NCBI RefSeq assembly: GCF_900142175.1
Contig: NZ_FQZX01000001.1
Coordinates: forward strand, 1,426,001-1,490,000
Length of the DNA stretch: 64,000 bases
Origin: Maribacter aquivivus
GTDB lineage: Bacteria > Bacteroidota > Bacteroidia > Flavobacteriales > Flavobacteriaceae
Direction: 5' to 3'
In this document: in pieces, positions 16,790 through 25,795 of the stretch
How the letters are laid out: every line of letters begins with the position of its first letter
How positions within the stretch are numbered: position 1 is the first letter of the stretch
Position numbers and translations under genes: made by a program
Notes under the pieces: generated by a model
The model's input: the letters and a program-made list of their open reading frames with translations, nothing else
Databases searched by the model: none
Told to the model about the DNA's origin: nothing

Positions 16790-17649
16790 TTGGTCTGTTG
16801 GGTCATTCCACTAATTCTAAACTCTTCTAATAGACTTTCAAAAAGCTCTGCCTTTTCTAAGACAAAAGTTTCCTCTTTGCTATCTTCTTTGTGGTCAATT
16901 ACAAGTTGGTCTTCTAGGTAAGAGTATAGCTTCCATTTTCCTTTATGGTATTCAAGGGCTGTTAAATTCTCGATCCAATCTCCCGAATTTAAATAGGTGA
17001 CCTCACCTTTGTCCGTCTTTATTTTACGAATTTCTGGTTGGTGAATATGTCCGCATATCACATAGTCATAACCATTCTCTATAGCTATATCTGCAGCAAT
17101 CTCTTCAAAGTCGTTAATAAACTTAACGGCAGATTTTACACTGTTCTTTATTTTTTTAGACATAGAGATCGGACCTCTACCCATTTTCTTGCTAACGAAG
17201 TTTATGCCTCTATTTAATAGAATTAAGGAGTCGTACCCTTTAGCGCCAAGTTTGGCAACCCATTTACTATGTTGCATGGTAACATCAAAGACATCACCAT
17301 GAAAAATCCATGCTTTTTTATCTGCAAGCGGAATCACCATTTTATTAACGATGCTTAAAGACCCCATGTTATTACCAGAGAATTTACGCAACAGTTCATC
17401 GTGGTTACCGGTAATATAATGTACAGGTACGCCTTTGGCAACCCACTCTAGTAAAAGCTTAATTACCTTCATGTGAGATTTTGGAAAATAGCGTTTACTA
17501 AATTGCCAAATGTCAACAATATCACCATTAAGAATTACTTCTTTTGGCTTTATGGATTTCATGTATTTTAAAAGCTCTTTAGCGTGGCACCCGTATGTTC
17601 CTAAATGAACATCAGAAATGACTACAATGTCAACTGGTCTTTTTTTCAT
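16786..17649 (-). CDS. LpxH-like calcineurin-type metallophosphoesterase
   Basis: 287 residues with the complete metallophosphoesterase motif series: SDVHLGT, NGDIVDIW, GNHDE, HGDVFD and GHIHQPE. The spacing resembles UDP-2,3-diacylglucosamine pyrophosphatase (LpxH), and flavobacterial relatives are often annotated so. LpxH cleaves UDP-2,3-diacylglucosamine to lipid X in lipid A synthesis. The pairing here with a glycosyltransferase and GH1 suggests either lipid A or another UDP-lipid. It is the first gene of the operon; 236 bases without a gene precede it. Confidence 0.78.
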   Translation of the reverse strand: MKKRPVDIVVISDVHLGTYGCHAKELLKYMKSIKPKEVILNGDIVDIWQFSKRYFPKSHMKVIKLLLEWVAKGVPVHYITGNHDELLRKFSGNNMGSLSIVNKMVIPLADKKAWIFHGDVFDVTMQHSKWVAKLGAKGYDSLILLNRGINFVSKKMGRGPISMSKKIKNSVKSAVKFINDFEEIAADIAIENGYDYVICGHIHQPEIRKIKTDKGEVTYLNSGDWIENLTALEYHKGKWKLYSYLEDQLVIDHKEDSKEETFVLEKAELFESLLEEFRISGMTQQTK

Positions 17650-17885
17650 AAAATAAGTGGAGGTTTACCTGAAGATTTTGAAATATTAAAAAGGAGTAGA
17701 TTGACCTCCAACTTGGCATTATATGCAAGAAGGACATTTGAGAAAACGGTCAATTCAATAGATTTCATGTACTGAAACATATGACCGTAAAGATTCGAAT
17801 AATAAGAGGATAGATGAGTTACTACTAACTTATTTTTGAGTTACTAGATTGTTAAATAATTGAATTTCAATGTGAGATTGGTTAA

Positions 17886-20183
17886 CTATTTCTTTACCAA
17901 TCTCACTTTAACAGACTTGCTAATAGGTGTTTTGCTTCGGTCGGCAAAATGATTGTAGGGTACCAATACATTAGTTTCTGGAAAATAAGATGCCAAATTA
18001 CCTGAAGGTATATTGTACGGTACTACTTTAAAGTTGTGAGCAGTTCTAATTTGGTCATCATAAGTACTGGTAATATCGACCACATCTAATTTTTTGAGTC
18101 CGACCGCTTTCATGTCATCAATATTCATGAAAATTACCCGTCTTGCATTATATACTCCTCTATAACGATCATCAAGACCATAAATAGTGGTATTGAATTG
18201 ATCGTGAGAACGAATGGTCATTAACATGTACTCATCTTTAGCCAATTTGTGCTCGGGTAATTTATTGACCGAAAATTGTGCTTTTCCATTTGGTAGCATG
18301 CTAAAATCTAACTCACGTACATTGTTTGGTAAGTAGTAACCTGCACCTACAGAACGTTCTTCTGTTTTGCTGAATCCTTTGGCAACTTGATCTATCTGCG
18401 TTCTGATTAATTCATAATCATTACCAAGAGCCTTCCAATTCATAGAATGACCTTCACCGAAATATGCATGTCCCATATTCGCGATAATCTCTGGCTCGCT
18501 CATTATGGTGTCCGCGGCAGGTTTTAGAATCCCTTTAGAACGTTTTACACGTCCCATACTGTTTTCTACCGTAAAATGACGTGGTTTGCCATCTTTCATG
18601 TCTTTCTCTGATCTACCTATAGTAGGGAGAATTAGGGCTGTTTTGCCGGTAATTAAGTGTGTTCTGTTCAATTTGGTACTTACCTGTATTGTAAGGTCGC
18701 AATTTTGAATACCCTTGGCAGTATATTCAGTATCAGAAGCCGCCATTAAAAAGTTTCCTCCCAAACACATAAATACTTTAGCATTGCCTTCATACATAGC
18801 TTTTAGCGTACCTACAACATCTAAACCTTCGTGATCTGGCGGGGTAAAACCTAAATGTTCTTTAATACGTTTATTCATTGCCGTGTCAACAAAATGCTGA
18901 ATTCCAACACTACGATCACCTTGTACATTACTATGACCACGTACTGGGCATGTGCCCGTATTTGGTTTGCCTATGGCCCCTTTTAATAATAGAAGATTTA
19001 TATATTCTCTTATATTTTCTACTCCATTTTTATGCTGTGTAAGACCCATAGCCCAACATACAATAATTTTAGATTTGCTAGCTAATAACGCTACAGTTTC
19101 ATTGATTTTTTCTTCGGATACGCCTGTTTTTGCTAATAGTTCTTCTGATGTATAATTCTTAAGGTCAGCAATTAATGACTCATAACCATCTGTATATTTT
19201 TCAATAAAGGCGTGGTCAAATACATCATTTGATTGTTCTTCTAAAGCAACTAATTTCTTTAGGATCAATTTCACCAAAGGGATGTCTTGATTGATGTTGA
19301 CCGGTAAATGAATATCTGCCATGTCTTCGCCGCCGCCTATCCAACCGCCAAGATGTTGCGGATTTTTAAAATTCACTAATCCAGATTCCTCAAGCGGATT
19401 TATACTAATCACCTTGCCGCCATTTTTCTTGCATTTTTCTAGGGCAGATAACATTCTTGGGTGATTGGTGCCTGGGTTCTGACCGGCTATTAAAATGACC
19501 TCAGCTTCGTAAAGATCTTCTAAAGTTGTTGATCCTTTACCAATACCTAAAGTTTCACCTAAAGCAACACCGCTACTTTCATGGCACATGTTAGAGCAGT
19601 CTGGTAAGTTATTGGTGCCTAAAGCACGGGCAAACATACCATATATGAAAGCGGCTTCGTTACTTGATCTTCCTGAGGTGTAAAAAATAGCCTCGTTTGG
19701 GTTATTTAGTTTTTTTAATTCTGATGCGATTAAATCAAAAGCAGCTTGCCAAGAGATAGGTTCGTAGTAAACACTACCAGGTTTTAAAATCAATGGTTCT
19801 ACTAAACGCCCAAATTTGTTTAGTTCATAGTCAGTTAATTGAGACAATTCTTCAACCGAGTTCTTTTGAAAGAAACTTGCGCCAATTTTTTCAGTAGTAG
19901 CTTCATCGCCTAAGGCTTTAGCCCCATTTTCGCAATATTCAGCTACAGGAGATGGATGTTCTGGGTCTGGCCATGCGCAACTTGGGCAATCGAAACCGTC
20001 TTTCTGATTCATGCTCAGTAAAGTACGCATGGATCGTAAAACGCCCATTTCTTTAAAAGTATGTTTTAAAGCTTCACGAACACCGAGATAGCCTGCGGCA
20101 TGTGTAATGGGGTCTTTTAATTCAATATCAAAAAAATCTTCTGACCCTCTAAATGAGACGTTGCGTTCGGTTTTTGCATCCAT
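17886..20183 (-). CDS. FdhF/YdeP-type molybdopterin oxidoreductase
   Basis: 765-residue member of the YdeP family of molybdopterin-dependent oxidoreductases (TIGR01701 type, formate-dehydrogenase alpha-like). The N-terminus has CPSCAWPD and a later YCENGAK, the reduced Fe-S Cys pattern of this group. Body motifs: YTSGRSSNEAAF, DCSNMCHESSG, GQNPGTNHPRM, CPVRGHSNVQGDRSVGI, and a C-terminal molydopterin-binding domain (MLMTIRSHDQFNTTIYGLDDRYRGVYNARR). No Tat signal, so cytoplasmic. The physiological substrate is uncertain; E. coli YdeP is linked to acid resistance. A 121-residue protein gene lies directly upstream. No FdhD or molybdenum-cofactor gene is present in the window. Confidence 0.88.
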   Translation of the reverse strand: MDAKTERNVSFRGSEDFFDIELKDPITHAAGYLGVREALKHTFKEMGVLRSMRTLLSMNQKDGFDCPSCAWPDPEHPSPVAEYCENGAKALGDEATTEKIGASFFQKNSVEELSQLTDYELNKFGRLVEPLILKPGSVYYEPISWQAAFDLIASELKKLNNPNEAIFYTSGRSSNEAAFIYGMFARALGTNNLPDCSNMCHESSGVALGETLGIGKGSTTLEDLYEAEVILIAGQNPGTNHPRMLSALEKCKKNGGKVISINPLEESGLVNFKNPQHLGGWIGGGEDMADIHLPVNINQDIPLVKLILKKLVALEEQSNDVFDHAFIEKYTDGYESLIADLKNYTSEELLAKTGVSEEKINETVALLASKSKIIVCWAMGLTQHKNGVENIREYINLLLLKGAIGKPNTGTCPVRGHSNVQGDRSVGIQHFVDTAMNKRIKEHLGFTPPDHEGLDVVGTLKAMYEGNAKVFMCLGGNFLMAASDTEYTAKGIQNCDLTIQVSTKLNRTHLITGKTALILPTIGRSEKDMKDGKPRHFTVENSMGRVKRSKGILKPAADTIMSEPEIIANMGHAYFGEGHSMNWKALGNDYELIRTQIDQVAKGFSKTEERSVGAGYYLPNNVRELDFSMLPNGKAQFSVNKLPEHKLAKDEYMLMTIRSHDQFNTTIYGLDDRYRGVYNARRVIFMNIDDMKAVGLKKLDVVDITSTYDDQIRTAHNFKVVPYNIPSGNLASYFPETNVLVPYNHFADRSKTPISKSVKVRLVKK

Positions 20184-20266
20184 ACACTAAACTTAGTAAA
20201 TGTATAAGAAACCACAGCAATCAAATGCATTAAAACTACCTTAAAAATGATAAGATTTACTAGATT

Positions 20267-20632
20267 TTAACTCAACTTAGGGTTTGGGTAGTTATCAGAT
20301 TGATCTTCTATTGTGTTATCTAAACAAGTAAAATCTTTTTCTAAAAGTAAGTAGAGTTCGTTGCCAGATGTTGTTTTTATAGTATGGTCATAGGTGATAA
20401 TATCATTTTCAAACCAAACCTTACCGGTAGTTTCTGGCATTTCTAAAGTAACCCGATTGTTTTCAAAGCTAATTCGTAATTGATTGGCATCACGCGTAAG
20501 AATAACTCCGTAACTGAATACCTGACTTCCAAAATTAGTGCTGTCGTAAATCTCGCCATTTGTAGAGAGCGATTTAACTTCTGATTGGGTTAGTCGAAAC
20601 CTAACAGAATCACCTTTTATTCTAATTTTCAT
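20267..20632 (-). CDS. small conserved protein upstream of the molybdopterin oxidoreductase
   Basis: 121 residues, cytoplasmic, no signal or membrane segment. It begins MKIRIKGDSVRFRLTQSEV and is predicted all-beta (RITL-type alternation, KVWFENDIITYDHTI), ending in an acidic tail with a single Cys. I associate it loosely with an uncharacterised Bacteroidota DUF family, possibly DUF7009, but cannot confirm this. It is on the same strand as the YdeP-type gene, 83 bases upstream, so the two are probably co-expressed and it may be an accessory or regulatory partner. Confidence 0.7.
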   Translation of the reverse strand: MKIRIKGDSVRFRLTQSEVKSLSTNGEIYDSTNFGSQVFSYGVILTRDANQLRISFENNRVTLEMPETTGKVWFENDIITYDHTIKTTSGNELYLLLEKDFTCLDNTIEDQSDNYPNPKLS

Positions 20633-20786
20633 AGCTATAAATTGAGTTCACAACAAAAATAGACCATCTGACAACAAAAAATAAGCAGTTGACATCAATT
20701 TGTTTCTAATATTTAACCTTACCTGTACATTTACAATGTAATAAAAAACGAATTAAAATTTTTTCATTTTCATATAGTGTTCTCGT

Positions 20787-20822
20787 AAAAGAGTCCGGTC
20801 TGTTAAGATCGGACTCTTTTTA
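20787..20822. terminator. orphan terminator hairpin
   Basis: Stem AAAAGAGTCCG/CGGACTCTTTT with a 12-base loop and a T-run on the plus strand. No gene on the plus strand precedes it; on the minus strand it could act as a second terminator after the nucleotidyltransferase gene. Confidence 0.65.
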
Positions 20823-20843
20823 GTTTAGGTCATTTTTGAGCAT

Positions 20844-20875
20844 AAAAAAACCCATTAAATGTATATCTAATGGGT
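20844..20875 (-). terminator. terminator of the nucleotidyltransferase gene
   Basis: ACCCATTA/TAATGGGT stem followed on the minus strand by seven T, 24 bases after the stop codon of the gene at 20899-21777. Confidence 0.8.
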
Positions 20876-20898
20876 CTTATTTTATAATAATGAATTTC

Positions 20899-21777
20899 TT
20901 ATTTCCAAATAGGAGCAGGGTATTTACCTGAATCAGATTTTTCTTTTAAGCTACTCATTGCTTTTTCTTTATCACTTGCATACGTAACACCAAACCAGTC
21001 TCCGCCAGAAGGTATACATTTTACTTCAATCTCTTTTGCTTGAAGCATTTCTTGTATCATTAAAGGAATGTACAATTCGCTGTTAGCAATACGGTCATCG
21101 TCTTTCAAGAAAGTTCTGAATTCAGATTCTATTTTATCAAAGATAGAAGGTCTACATACCCAAAAATTCATACTAGCTTGTTCATCACCAGTAAACTCTA
21201 GGTTAGTATCCTCATCAAGAATATTATTCTCTTTTTGAACCAATTTTAAACGCTCTTGAACAGAAACTAAATTATCTCCGTTTACTTCACAAACGCCTCT
21301 AGAAACTGAACCGTGTTCAGATAAAGTATCTTTTAAAGTGTATCCTAAAAGTGCATATGCTTCATCATTAGATTTCATGAAATCAGCAGCTTTTTTGTAA
21401 GCAGATTGTCCGTAAAAATCATCGGCATTGATAACTACAAATGGTCCGTCGATTACTTTTCTTGCGGTCCAAACTGCATGTGCCGTACCCCATGGTTTCT
21501 TACGCTCACCAGTGAAGGTAACTCCATCAGGTAAATCTGTAAGTTCTTGGGCAAGAACATTTAATTTTATAGTACTTGGTATTCTTTTAGAAAGATGCTC
21601 TTCTAAAAAAGAAACGTTCTCTTTTTTGGTAATAACTACAATTTGCTCAAAATTATTCTGGATGGCGTCATAAATGGCAAACTCCATTAAAAACTCACCA
21701 TTAGGACCTAAATCATCAAATTGTTTTAGCTTTCCATATCTACTACCGCTACCGGCAGCCATTAAAAGTAATGTCAT
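20899..21777 (-). CDS. sugar-phosphate nucleotidyltransferase-like protein
   Basis: 292 residues of the NTP_transferase fold. The N-terminal LLMAAGSGSRYGKLKQFDDLGPNGEFLMEFAIYDA is the nucleotide-binding loop with the activating Lys region, and VVINADDFYG carries the metal-binding Asp. KPWGTAHAVWTAR is the usual central motif. Such enzymes make NDP-sugars (or CDP-polyols) from sugar phosphates. The exact sugar cannot be told; no partner pathway genes are adjacent. It has its own promoter box and terminator, so is monocistronic. Confidence 0.82.
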   Translation of the reverse strand: MTLLLMAAGSGSRYGKLKQFDDLGPNGEFLMEFAIYDAIQNNFEQIVVITKKENVSFLEEHLSKRIPSTIKLNVLAQELTDLPDGVTFTGERKKPWGTAHAVWTARKVIDGPFVVINADDFYGQSAYKKAADFMKSNDEAYALLGYTLKDTLSEHGSVSRGVCEVNGDNLVSVQERLKLVQKENNILDEDTNLEFTGDEQASMNFWVCRPSIFDKIESEFRTFLKDDDRIANSELYIPLMIQEMLQAKEIEVKCIPSGGDWFGVTYASDKEKAMSSLKEKSDSGKYPAPIWK

Positions 21778-21797
21778 AATTTTCTGTATTTACAGCG

Positions 21798-21805
21798 CAA
21801 AAGTA
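21798..21805 (-). promoter_or_regulatory. -7 box of the nucleotidyltransferase promoter
   Basis: TACTTTTG on the minus strand matches TAnnTTTG, about 20 bases before the ATG. A TTTG lies 22 bases further upstream, slightly longer than the usual spacing. Confidence 0.5.
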
Positions 21806-21920
21806 GCGAATGTGATTAAAATTCGTACAAATTATCGGGTGTAACCTCATTATAATTGATGATAAGTTAATATGGGTCGGTAACTTTTTATAAATTCAGA
21901 GTTCATAAAATTTACATCGT

Positions 21921-23273
21921 ATGGCATCAAGAAGAAATTTTATTAAGAATACATCAATAGCTGGTATGGGACTATTTGCAGTACCTGGTTTTGCTCATAA
22001 TAGTTTTAGTGCTGCAGATAAATTAAATGTCGGTTTAATAGGTGTAGGCTTAAGAGGAACTAATCATTTACAGAATCTGTTGCTTAGAAAAGATGTAAAT
22101 GTTACCGCTATTTGTGATGTTGATGCCGATAGAATAACTATTGCTAAAAAGTACATTTCTGATGCTAAGGGTAAAACCCCAAAAGTTTTTGGAGCGAATG
22201 AGTTAGATTATAAGAATCTTTTAGCATTAGCAGATGTTGATGCCGTTATTATTGCCACTCCTTGGTTATGGCATACACGTATGACGGTAGACGCTATGGA
22301 AGCCGGTAAATATGCAGGGGTAGAAGTATCTGCTTCTAATACTTTAGAAGAATGTTGGGATTTGGTGAATACCCATGAGCGTACAGGGACACATATGATG
22401 ATTTTAGAAAACGTGAATTATCGTAGAGATGTTTTGGCGGTTTTGAATATGGTAAAGCAAAATGTATTTGGCGAAATGGTGCATTATAGATGTGGCTATC
22501 AGCATGATTTACGACATGTAAAATTCAATGATGGTAAAACGGCTTATGGAAAAGGGGTGGAATTTGGTAAGAAAGGAATATCGGAGTCTAAATGGCGTAC
22601 CGAGCATTCGGTTAAACGTAATGCAGATGTATACCCAACCCATGGATTGGGACCTATTGCAGTGATGGCAGATGTTAACCGTGGTAATCGTTTTATGTCA
22701 ATGACATCACATGCATCAAAAGGTATTGGCTTACATAATTATATTGTGAAGGAAGGCGGGGAACAGCACCCTAATGCAAAAGTGAAATTTAAGCAGGGCG
22801 ATGTTATTACCTCTACTATTGATACTGCTAACGGAGAAACTATTATTATTACCCATGATTGTAATTTGCCAAGACCTTATTCCTTAGGATTTCGTGCGCA
22901 AGGTGCTAACGGACTCTGGGAGGTAGACGGTAGTCGAATTTATGTGGAAGGAAAATCTGAGCCACATCAATGGGATGAAGCTCAGCCTTGGTTAGATACC
23001 TATGATCACCCACTATGGAAAAAATATGGTGAATATGCCTTAAATGCCGGTCATGGCGGAATGGACTTTTTTGTGCTGAATTCTTTCGTAGAATCTGCAA
23101 AGCAAAACATTGCTCCGCCATTAGATGCTTATGATGCTGCGGCTTGGAGTGCGGTTACACCTCTTTCAGAGTTTTCAATTGCCAATAACGGTGAGCCCCA
23201 AGATTTCCCTGATTTTACTCGAGGCCTTTGGATGAAAAGAACACCTTATCAATGGATGAAAGAAACCTATTAA
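21921..23273 (+). CDS. Tat-exported Gfo/Idh/MocA enzyme, GH109 (alpha-N-acetylgalactosaminidase) type
   Basis: 450 residues. A Tat signal (SRRNFIK with a hydrophobic stretch to about residue 30) precedes a Rossmann fold: LNVGLIGVGLRGTNHLQNLL and ICDVDADR bind NAD. The later motifs ATPWLWHTRMTVDAMEAGKY, NVNYRRDVLAVLNMV, YPTHGLGPIAVMADVNRGNR and NAGHGGMDFFVLNSF are those of glycoside hydrolase family 109, which cleaves alpha-GalNAc with an NAD-dependent redox mechanism. Tat export fits, as the NAD is loaded before translocation. Substrate in this organism is unknown. It stands as a single gene convergent with the AEC transporter (10-base gap between stops). Confidence 0.85.
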   Translation: MASRRNFIKNTSIAGMGLFAVPGFAHNSFSAADKLNVGLIGVGLRGTNHLQNLLLRKDVNVTAICDVDADRITIAKKYISDAKGKTPKVFGANELDYKNLLALADVDAVIIATPWLWHTRMTVDAMEAGKYAGVEVSASNTLEECWDLVNTHERTGTHMMILENVNYRRDVLAVLNMVKQNVFGEMVHYRCGYQHDLRHVKFNDGKTAYGKGVEFGKKGISESKWRTEHSVKRNADVYPTHGLGPIAVMADVNRGNRFMSMTSHASKGIGLHNYIVKEGGEQHPNAKVKFKQGDVITSTIDTANGETIIITHDCNLPRPYSLGFRAQGANGLWEVDGSRIYVEGKSEPHQWDEAQPWLDTYDHPLWKKYGEYALNAGHGGMDFFVLNSFVESAKQNIAPPLDAYDAAAWSAVTPLSEFSIANNGEPQDFPDFTRGLWMKRTPYQWMKETY

Positions 23274-23282
23274 TTATTACGC

Positions 23283-24458
23283 CTAACTAGCTTTTGCTTC
23301 ATTTAAGTTTTTTTTGTCTTCGCGGTTGAAAGTGTTATTTGCAATAGTCATTTGAGCATCGTCATCAATTACTTTTCGACTACTATTTGAACTAAGAGAT
23401 TTTAGAAGGTCTGGAGCAAAAGTAATAGCTAGAATGACTACGCCAAGACCAATTAAAGTCAGTGGATTGATAAAGTAATCGCTAAACGAGAAAATACCAA
23501 TAATCAACAATGTAGAAAAGGGTAGCGAACATGCTAGTATGTTCAAACCAAAGTTTACATCAAAAGTTGGATTTGGGTGCTCGTCTTTATCTTCCATAGA
23601 TTGTATGGCGCTCATATGAGCAAATGGCCAAAAACTACAGGCACTTTGTGGAAATACGACCAATAGTAAAATCATTGCAGGTGTTAAAGCTGGTAGAATG
23701 AAAGCAAAAACGCCACTAATTAAAAATGCTATACCACTTCTACGTAATAACATGGATAATATTAGTTTAAATTCTCCCGAATTTATTCTAACGGCCATGC
23801 CTATAAATAACAGAACTAATGGGGTCATCAAGCCTTTTATACTCAACGCAGTGTTTTGAAAAAAGGTAGGAAGAGAAGAAAGGTTCAATCCAAAACTTAG
23901 CATTACTAAACCTACTACTATAACTATATTTATAGGTTCGTTGATTAATGAAATAAAGAGTCCTTTTAATTTAGCTGAAGATGACTCTTGTTTTTCTATG
24001 ACCGCGTTTTTTCTATACCAATGCATGGCTAACATGTATAATAATATTAACACAAATATTTTATTTCCAATATCTGCAAGTGCAGCTAGTGCTAAGGTGT
24101 CGTCACCTAAGTAAGCTACAATAAATGGAAAACATGAAAGACCAGGTGCAGTAGATGGTAATAACATCATCAAGGTCCGTTTTTTACTATTCTCTTCGTT
24201 AGGTAAAGATGCTGCTAAAAAATATTTACTAGCAAGCAACATTAATAGGTTGAAGGTCAGGGCCATTAAAGGGTAGGCCAGTAAGGTACCATTAAGCTCT
24301 ATTTTGAGAAGGGCCACAAAGATTGTAGCGGGTAGAGCGACACTTAATATTAAGACTTTAACTCCTTTCAAATCTTGCTTGGCTACCTTCTTTTGTAGAA
24401 GTACACCAAGACCTATAATAAGTATTAATTCGAGGGTTTTTTGTAGTGCAAAATTCAT
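23283..24458 (-). CDS. AEC family (auxin efflux carrier-type) permease
   Basis: 391 residues with about ten hydrophobic segments. It starts with a typical AEC first helix (LELILIIGLGVLLQKKV), has the mid-protein LLPSTAPGLSCFPFIVAYLGDDTLALAALADIGNKIF segment, and a second half with VGLVMLSFGLNLSSLPTFF and GLMTPLVLLFIGMAVRI. Such inner-membrane carriers move organic acids or amino-acid-like compounds. It is last in the operon of TonB-dependent receptor, lipoprotein and Tat aminotransferase, 118 bases after the latter, so it may export or import the compound handled by that operon. A hydrophilic tail of about 40 residues ends it. Confidence 0.82.
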   Translation of the reverse strand: MNFALQKTLELILIIGLGVLLQKKVAKQDLKGVKVLILSVALPATIFVALLKIELNGTLLAYPLMALTFNLLMLLASKYFLAASLPNEENSKKRTLMMLLPSTAPGLSCFPFIVAYLGDDTLALAALADIGNKIFVLILLYMLAMHWYRKNAVIEKQESSSAKLKGLFISLINEPINIVIVVGLVMLSFGLNLSSLPTFFQNTALSIKGLMTPLVLLFIGMAVRINSGEFKLILSMLLRRSGIAFLISGVFAFILPALTPAMILLLVVFPQSACSFWPFAHMSAIQSMEDKDEHPNPTFDVNFGLNILACSLPFSTLLIIGIFSFSDYFINPLTLIGLGVVILAITFAPDLLKSLSSNSSRKVIDDDAQMTIANNTFNREDKKNLNEAKAS

Positions 24459-24576
24459 TTTTCGAGTGTTTTGGTTTGAGTAGATAGATGAATTATGAAT
24501 AGTCCGAAGGAGTTGAATTCAGGATTTTTGTGTCAAGGCAATTATCCAATCTTCCAACTCCTGGACTAATTCAAAC

Positions 24577-25767
24577 TTAAACTAGCACTTTTTCAAGGGC
24601 AGCTGTAAACAACTTCATTTCATCCATAGTACCCATGCTCACACGGCACCAGTTTTTTCCGTAGATTTCAAAAGCTCTTACACCAACACCTTCGGCGGTC
24701 ATTTTTTCTAAGAAAGGTTTACCGTCCATTTCTATTGGGAATATGATAAAACTTGTAGATGAAGGCACATACTCGAAGCCTAATTTATCAAGATTTTCAT
24801 ACACATATTCTCTACATTCTTTATTCAGTTTTCTAGATTTATTTTTAAAAGCAACATCTTCCATACTTGCCATAGCAGCATAAACAGACGGTAATGAAAT
24901 ACCCATACCGCCACGTGTTATTTTCTGAATAATATCCAATGTTTCTGGTTGTGCAACTACATAACCTACACGTAAACCTGCCATACCTTGAATTTTGGAA
25001 AAAGTACGAGCTATGATTACATTTTTACCTTCATTAATTAAGGATACCATACTTTTTTCTGCAGCATCATCTAAGAAACCTAAGTAAGCTTCGTCAATAA
25101 AAATCGGAGTTTTTTCAGATACGCGAGAACAGAAATCTATCAGTTCTGCATGGTCTGTCATACTACCCGTTGGGTTATTTGGGTTACAGATGTATACCAA
25201 TTTTGTATCATTATCTACGGCAGCTTCCATTGCCGCTAAATCGTGAGACCAATCTTTTTTAAGCGGAATTGGTTTCCATGTTGCACCTGTAGCTTCCGCT
25301 ACTTTAATAAGTGACATGTAAGCAGGATCTGCAGAAACAATATTTCCTCCGTTTTGGAAGAATACCATCGCCGTTTTTTCCAATAAATCAGATGATCCCG
25401 GACCCATCATAATATTCTCTTGCTTGACACCTTCTTCTGCAGCAAGTTTATCCATTAACTGATATAGCTCTTTCCAAGCATATCGGTTTCCTTTTGGTGC
25501 ATATTCCTGCATTGCAGAAACAGCCATTGGTGATGGACCATAAGGATTTTCGTTTGCATTCAATTTTGCTGCAAGCGCTAAAGGTTCTGTTGGTGCATAT
25601 GGTAAATACTCTTTGAAAAACGGAGTGTACGGTATGTTTCCTTTTGCATCTAATGCAATAGGTTGTGATGGGAAAGCCCCATAGGTCAAATAAGGTGCTG
25701 CCATTACACCTGCTGCTGTGAGAACGCCTTTTTTAAGCCAATCTCTTCTGTTTACATTTGTTTTCAT
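24577..25767 (-). CDS. Tat-exported PLP-dependent aminotransferase (class I/II, HisC-like)
   Basis: 396 residues. The N-terminus NRRDWLKKGVLTAAGVMAAPYL is a twin-arginine signal. The mature part is a fold-type I aminotransferase close to HisC: LNANENPYGPSP, MGPGSSDLLE, YICNPNNPTGS, DEAYLGF, the PLP-binding Lys in ARTFSKIQGMAGLRVGY, and a C-terminal RVSMGTMDEM. All catalytic landmarks look intact. Periplasmic location of a PLP aminotransferase is unusual; known comparisons are the Tat-exported PLP enzymes PvdN and PtaA of pyoverdine maturation in pseudomonads. It follows the TonB-dependent receptor and lipoprotein genes with gaps of 28 bases each, so it probably acts on the molecule the receptor imports. 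The substrate is unknown. Confidence 0.9.
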   Translation of the reverse strand: MKTNVNRRDWLKKGVLTAAGVMAAPYLTYGAFPSQPIALDAKGNIPYTPFFKEYLPYAPTEPLALAAKLNANENPYGPSPMAVSAMQEYAPKGNRYAWKELYQLMDKLAAEEGVKQENIMMGPGSSDLLEKTAMVFFQNGGNIVSADPAYMSLIKVAEATGATWKPIPLKKDWSHDLAAMEAAVDNDTKLVYICNPNNPTGSMTDHAELIDFCSRVSEKTPIFIDEAYLGFLDDAAEKSMVSLINEGKNVIIARTFSKIQGMAGLRVGYVVAQPETLDIIQKITRGGMGISLPSVYAAMASMEDVAFKNKSRKLNKECREYVYENLDKLGFEYVPSSTSFIIFPIEMDGKPFLEKMTAEGVGVRAFEIYGKNWCRVSMGTMDEMKLFTAALEKVLV

Positions 25768-25795
25768 ACTGTGCTATATTTAAGTTAAAAAATTT

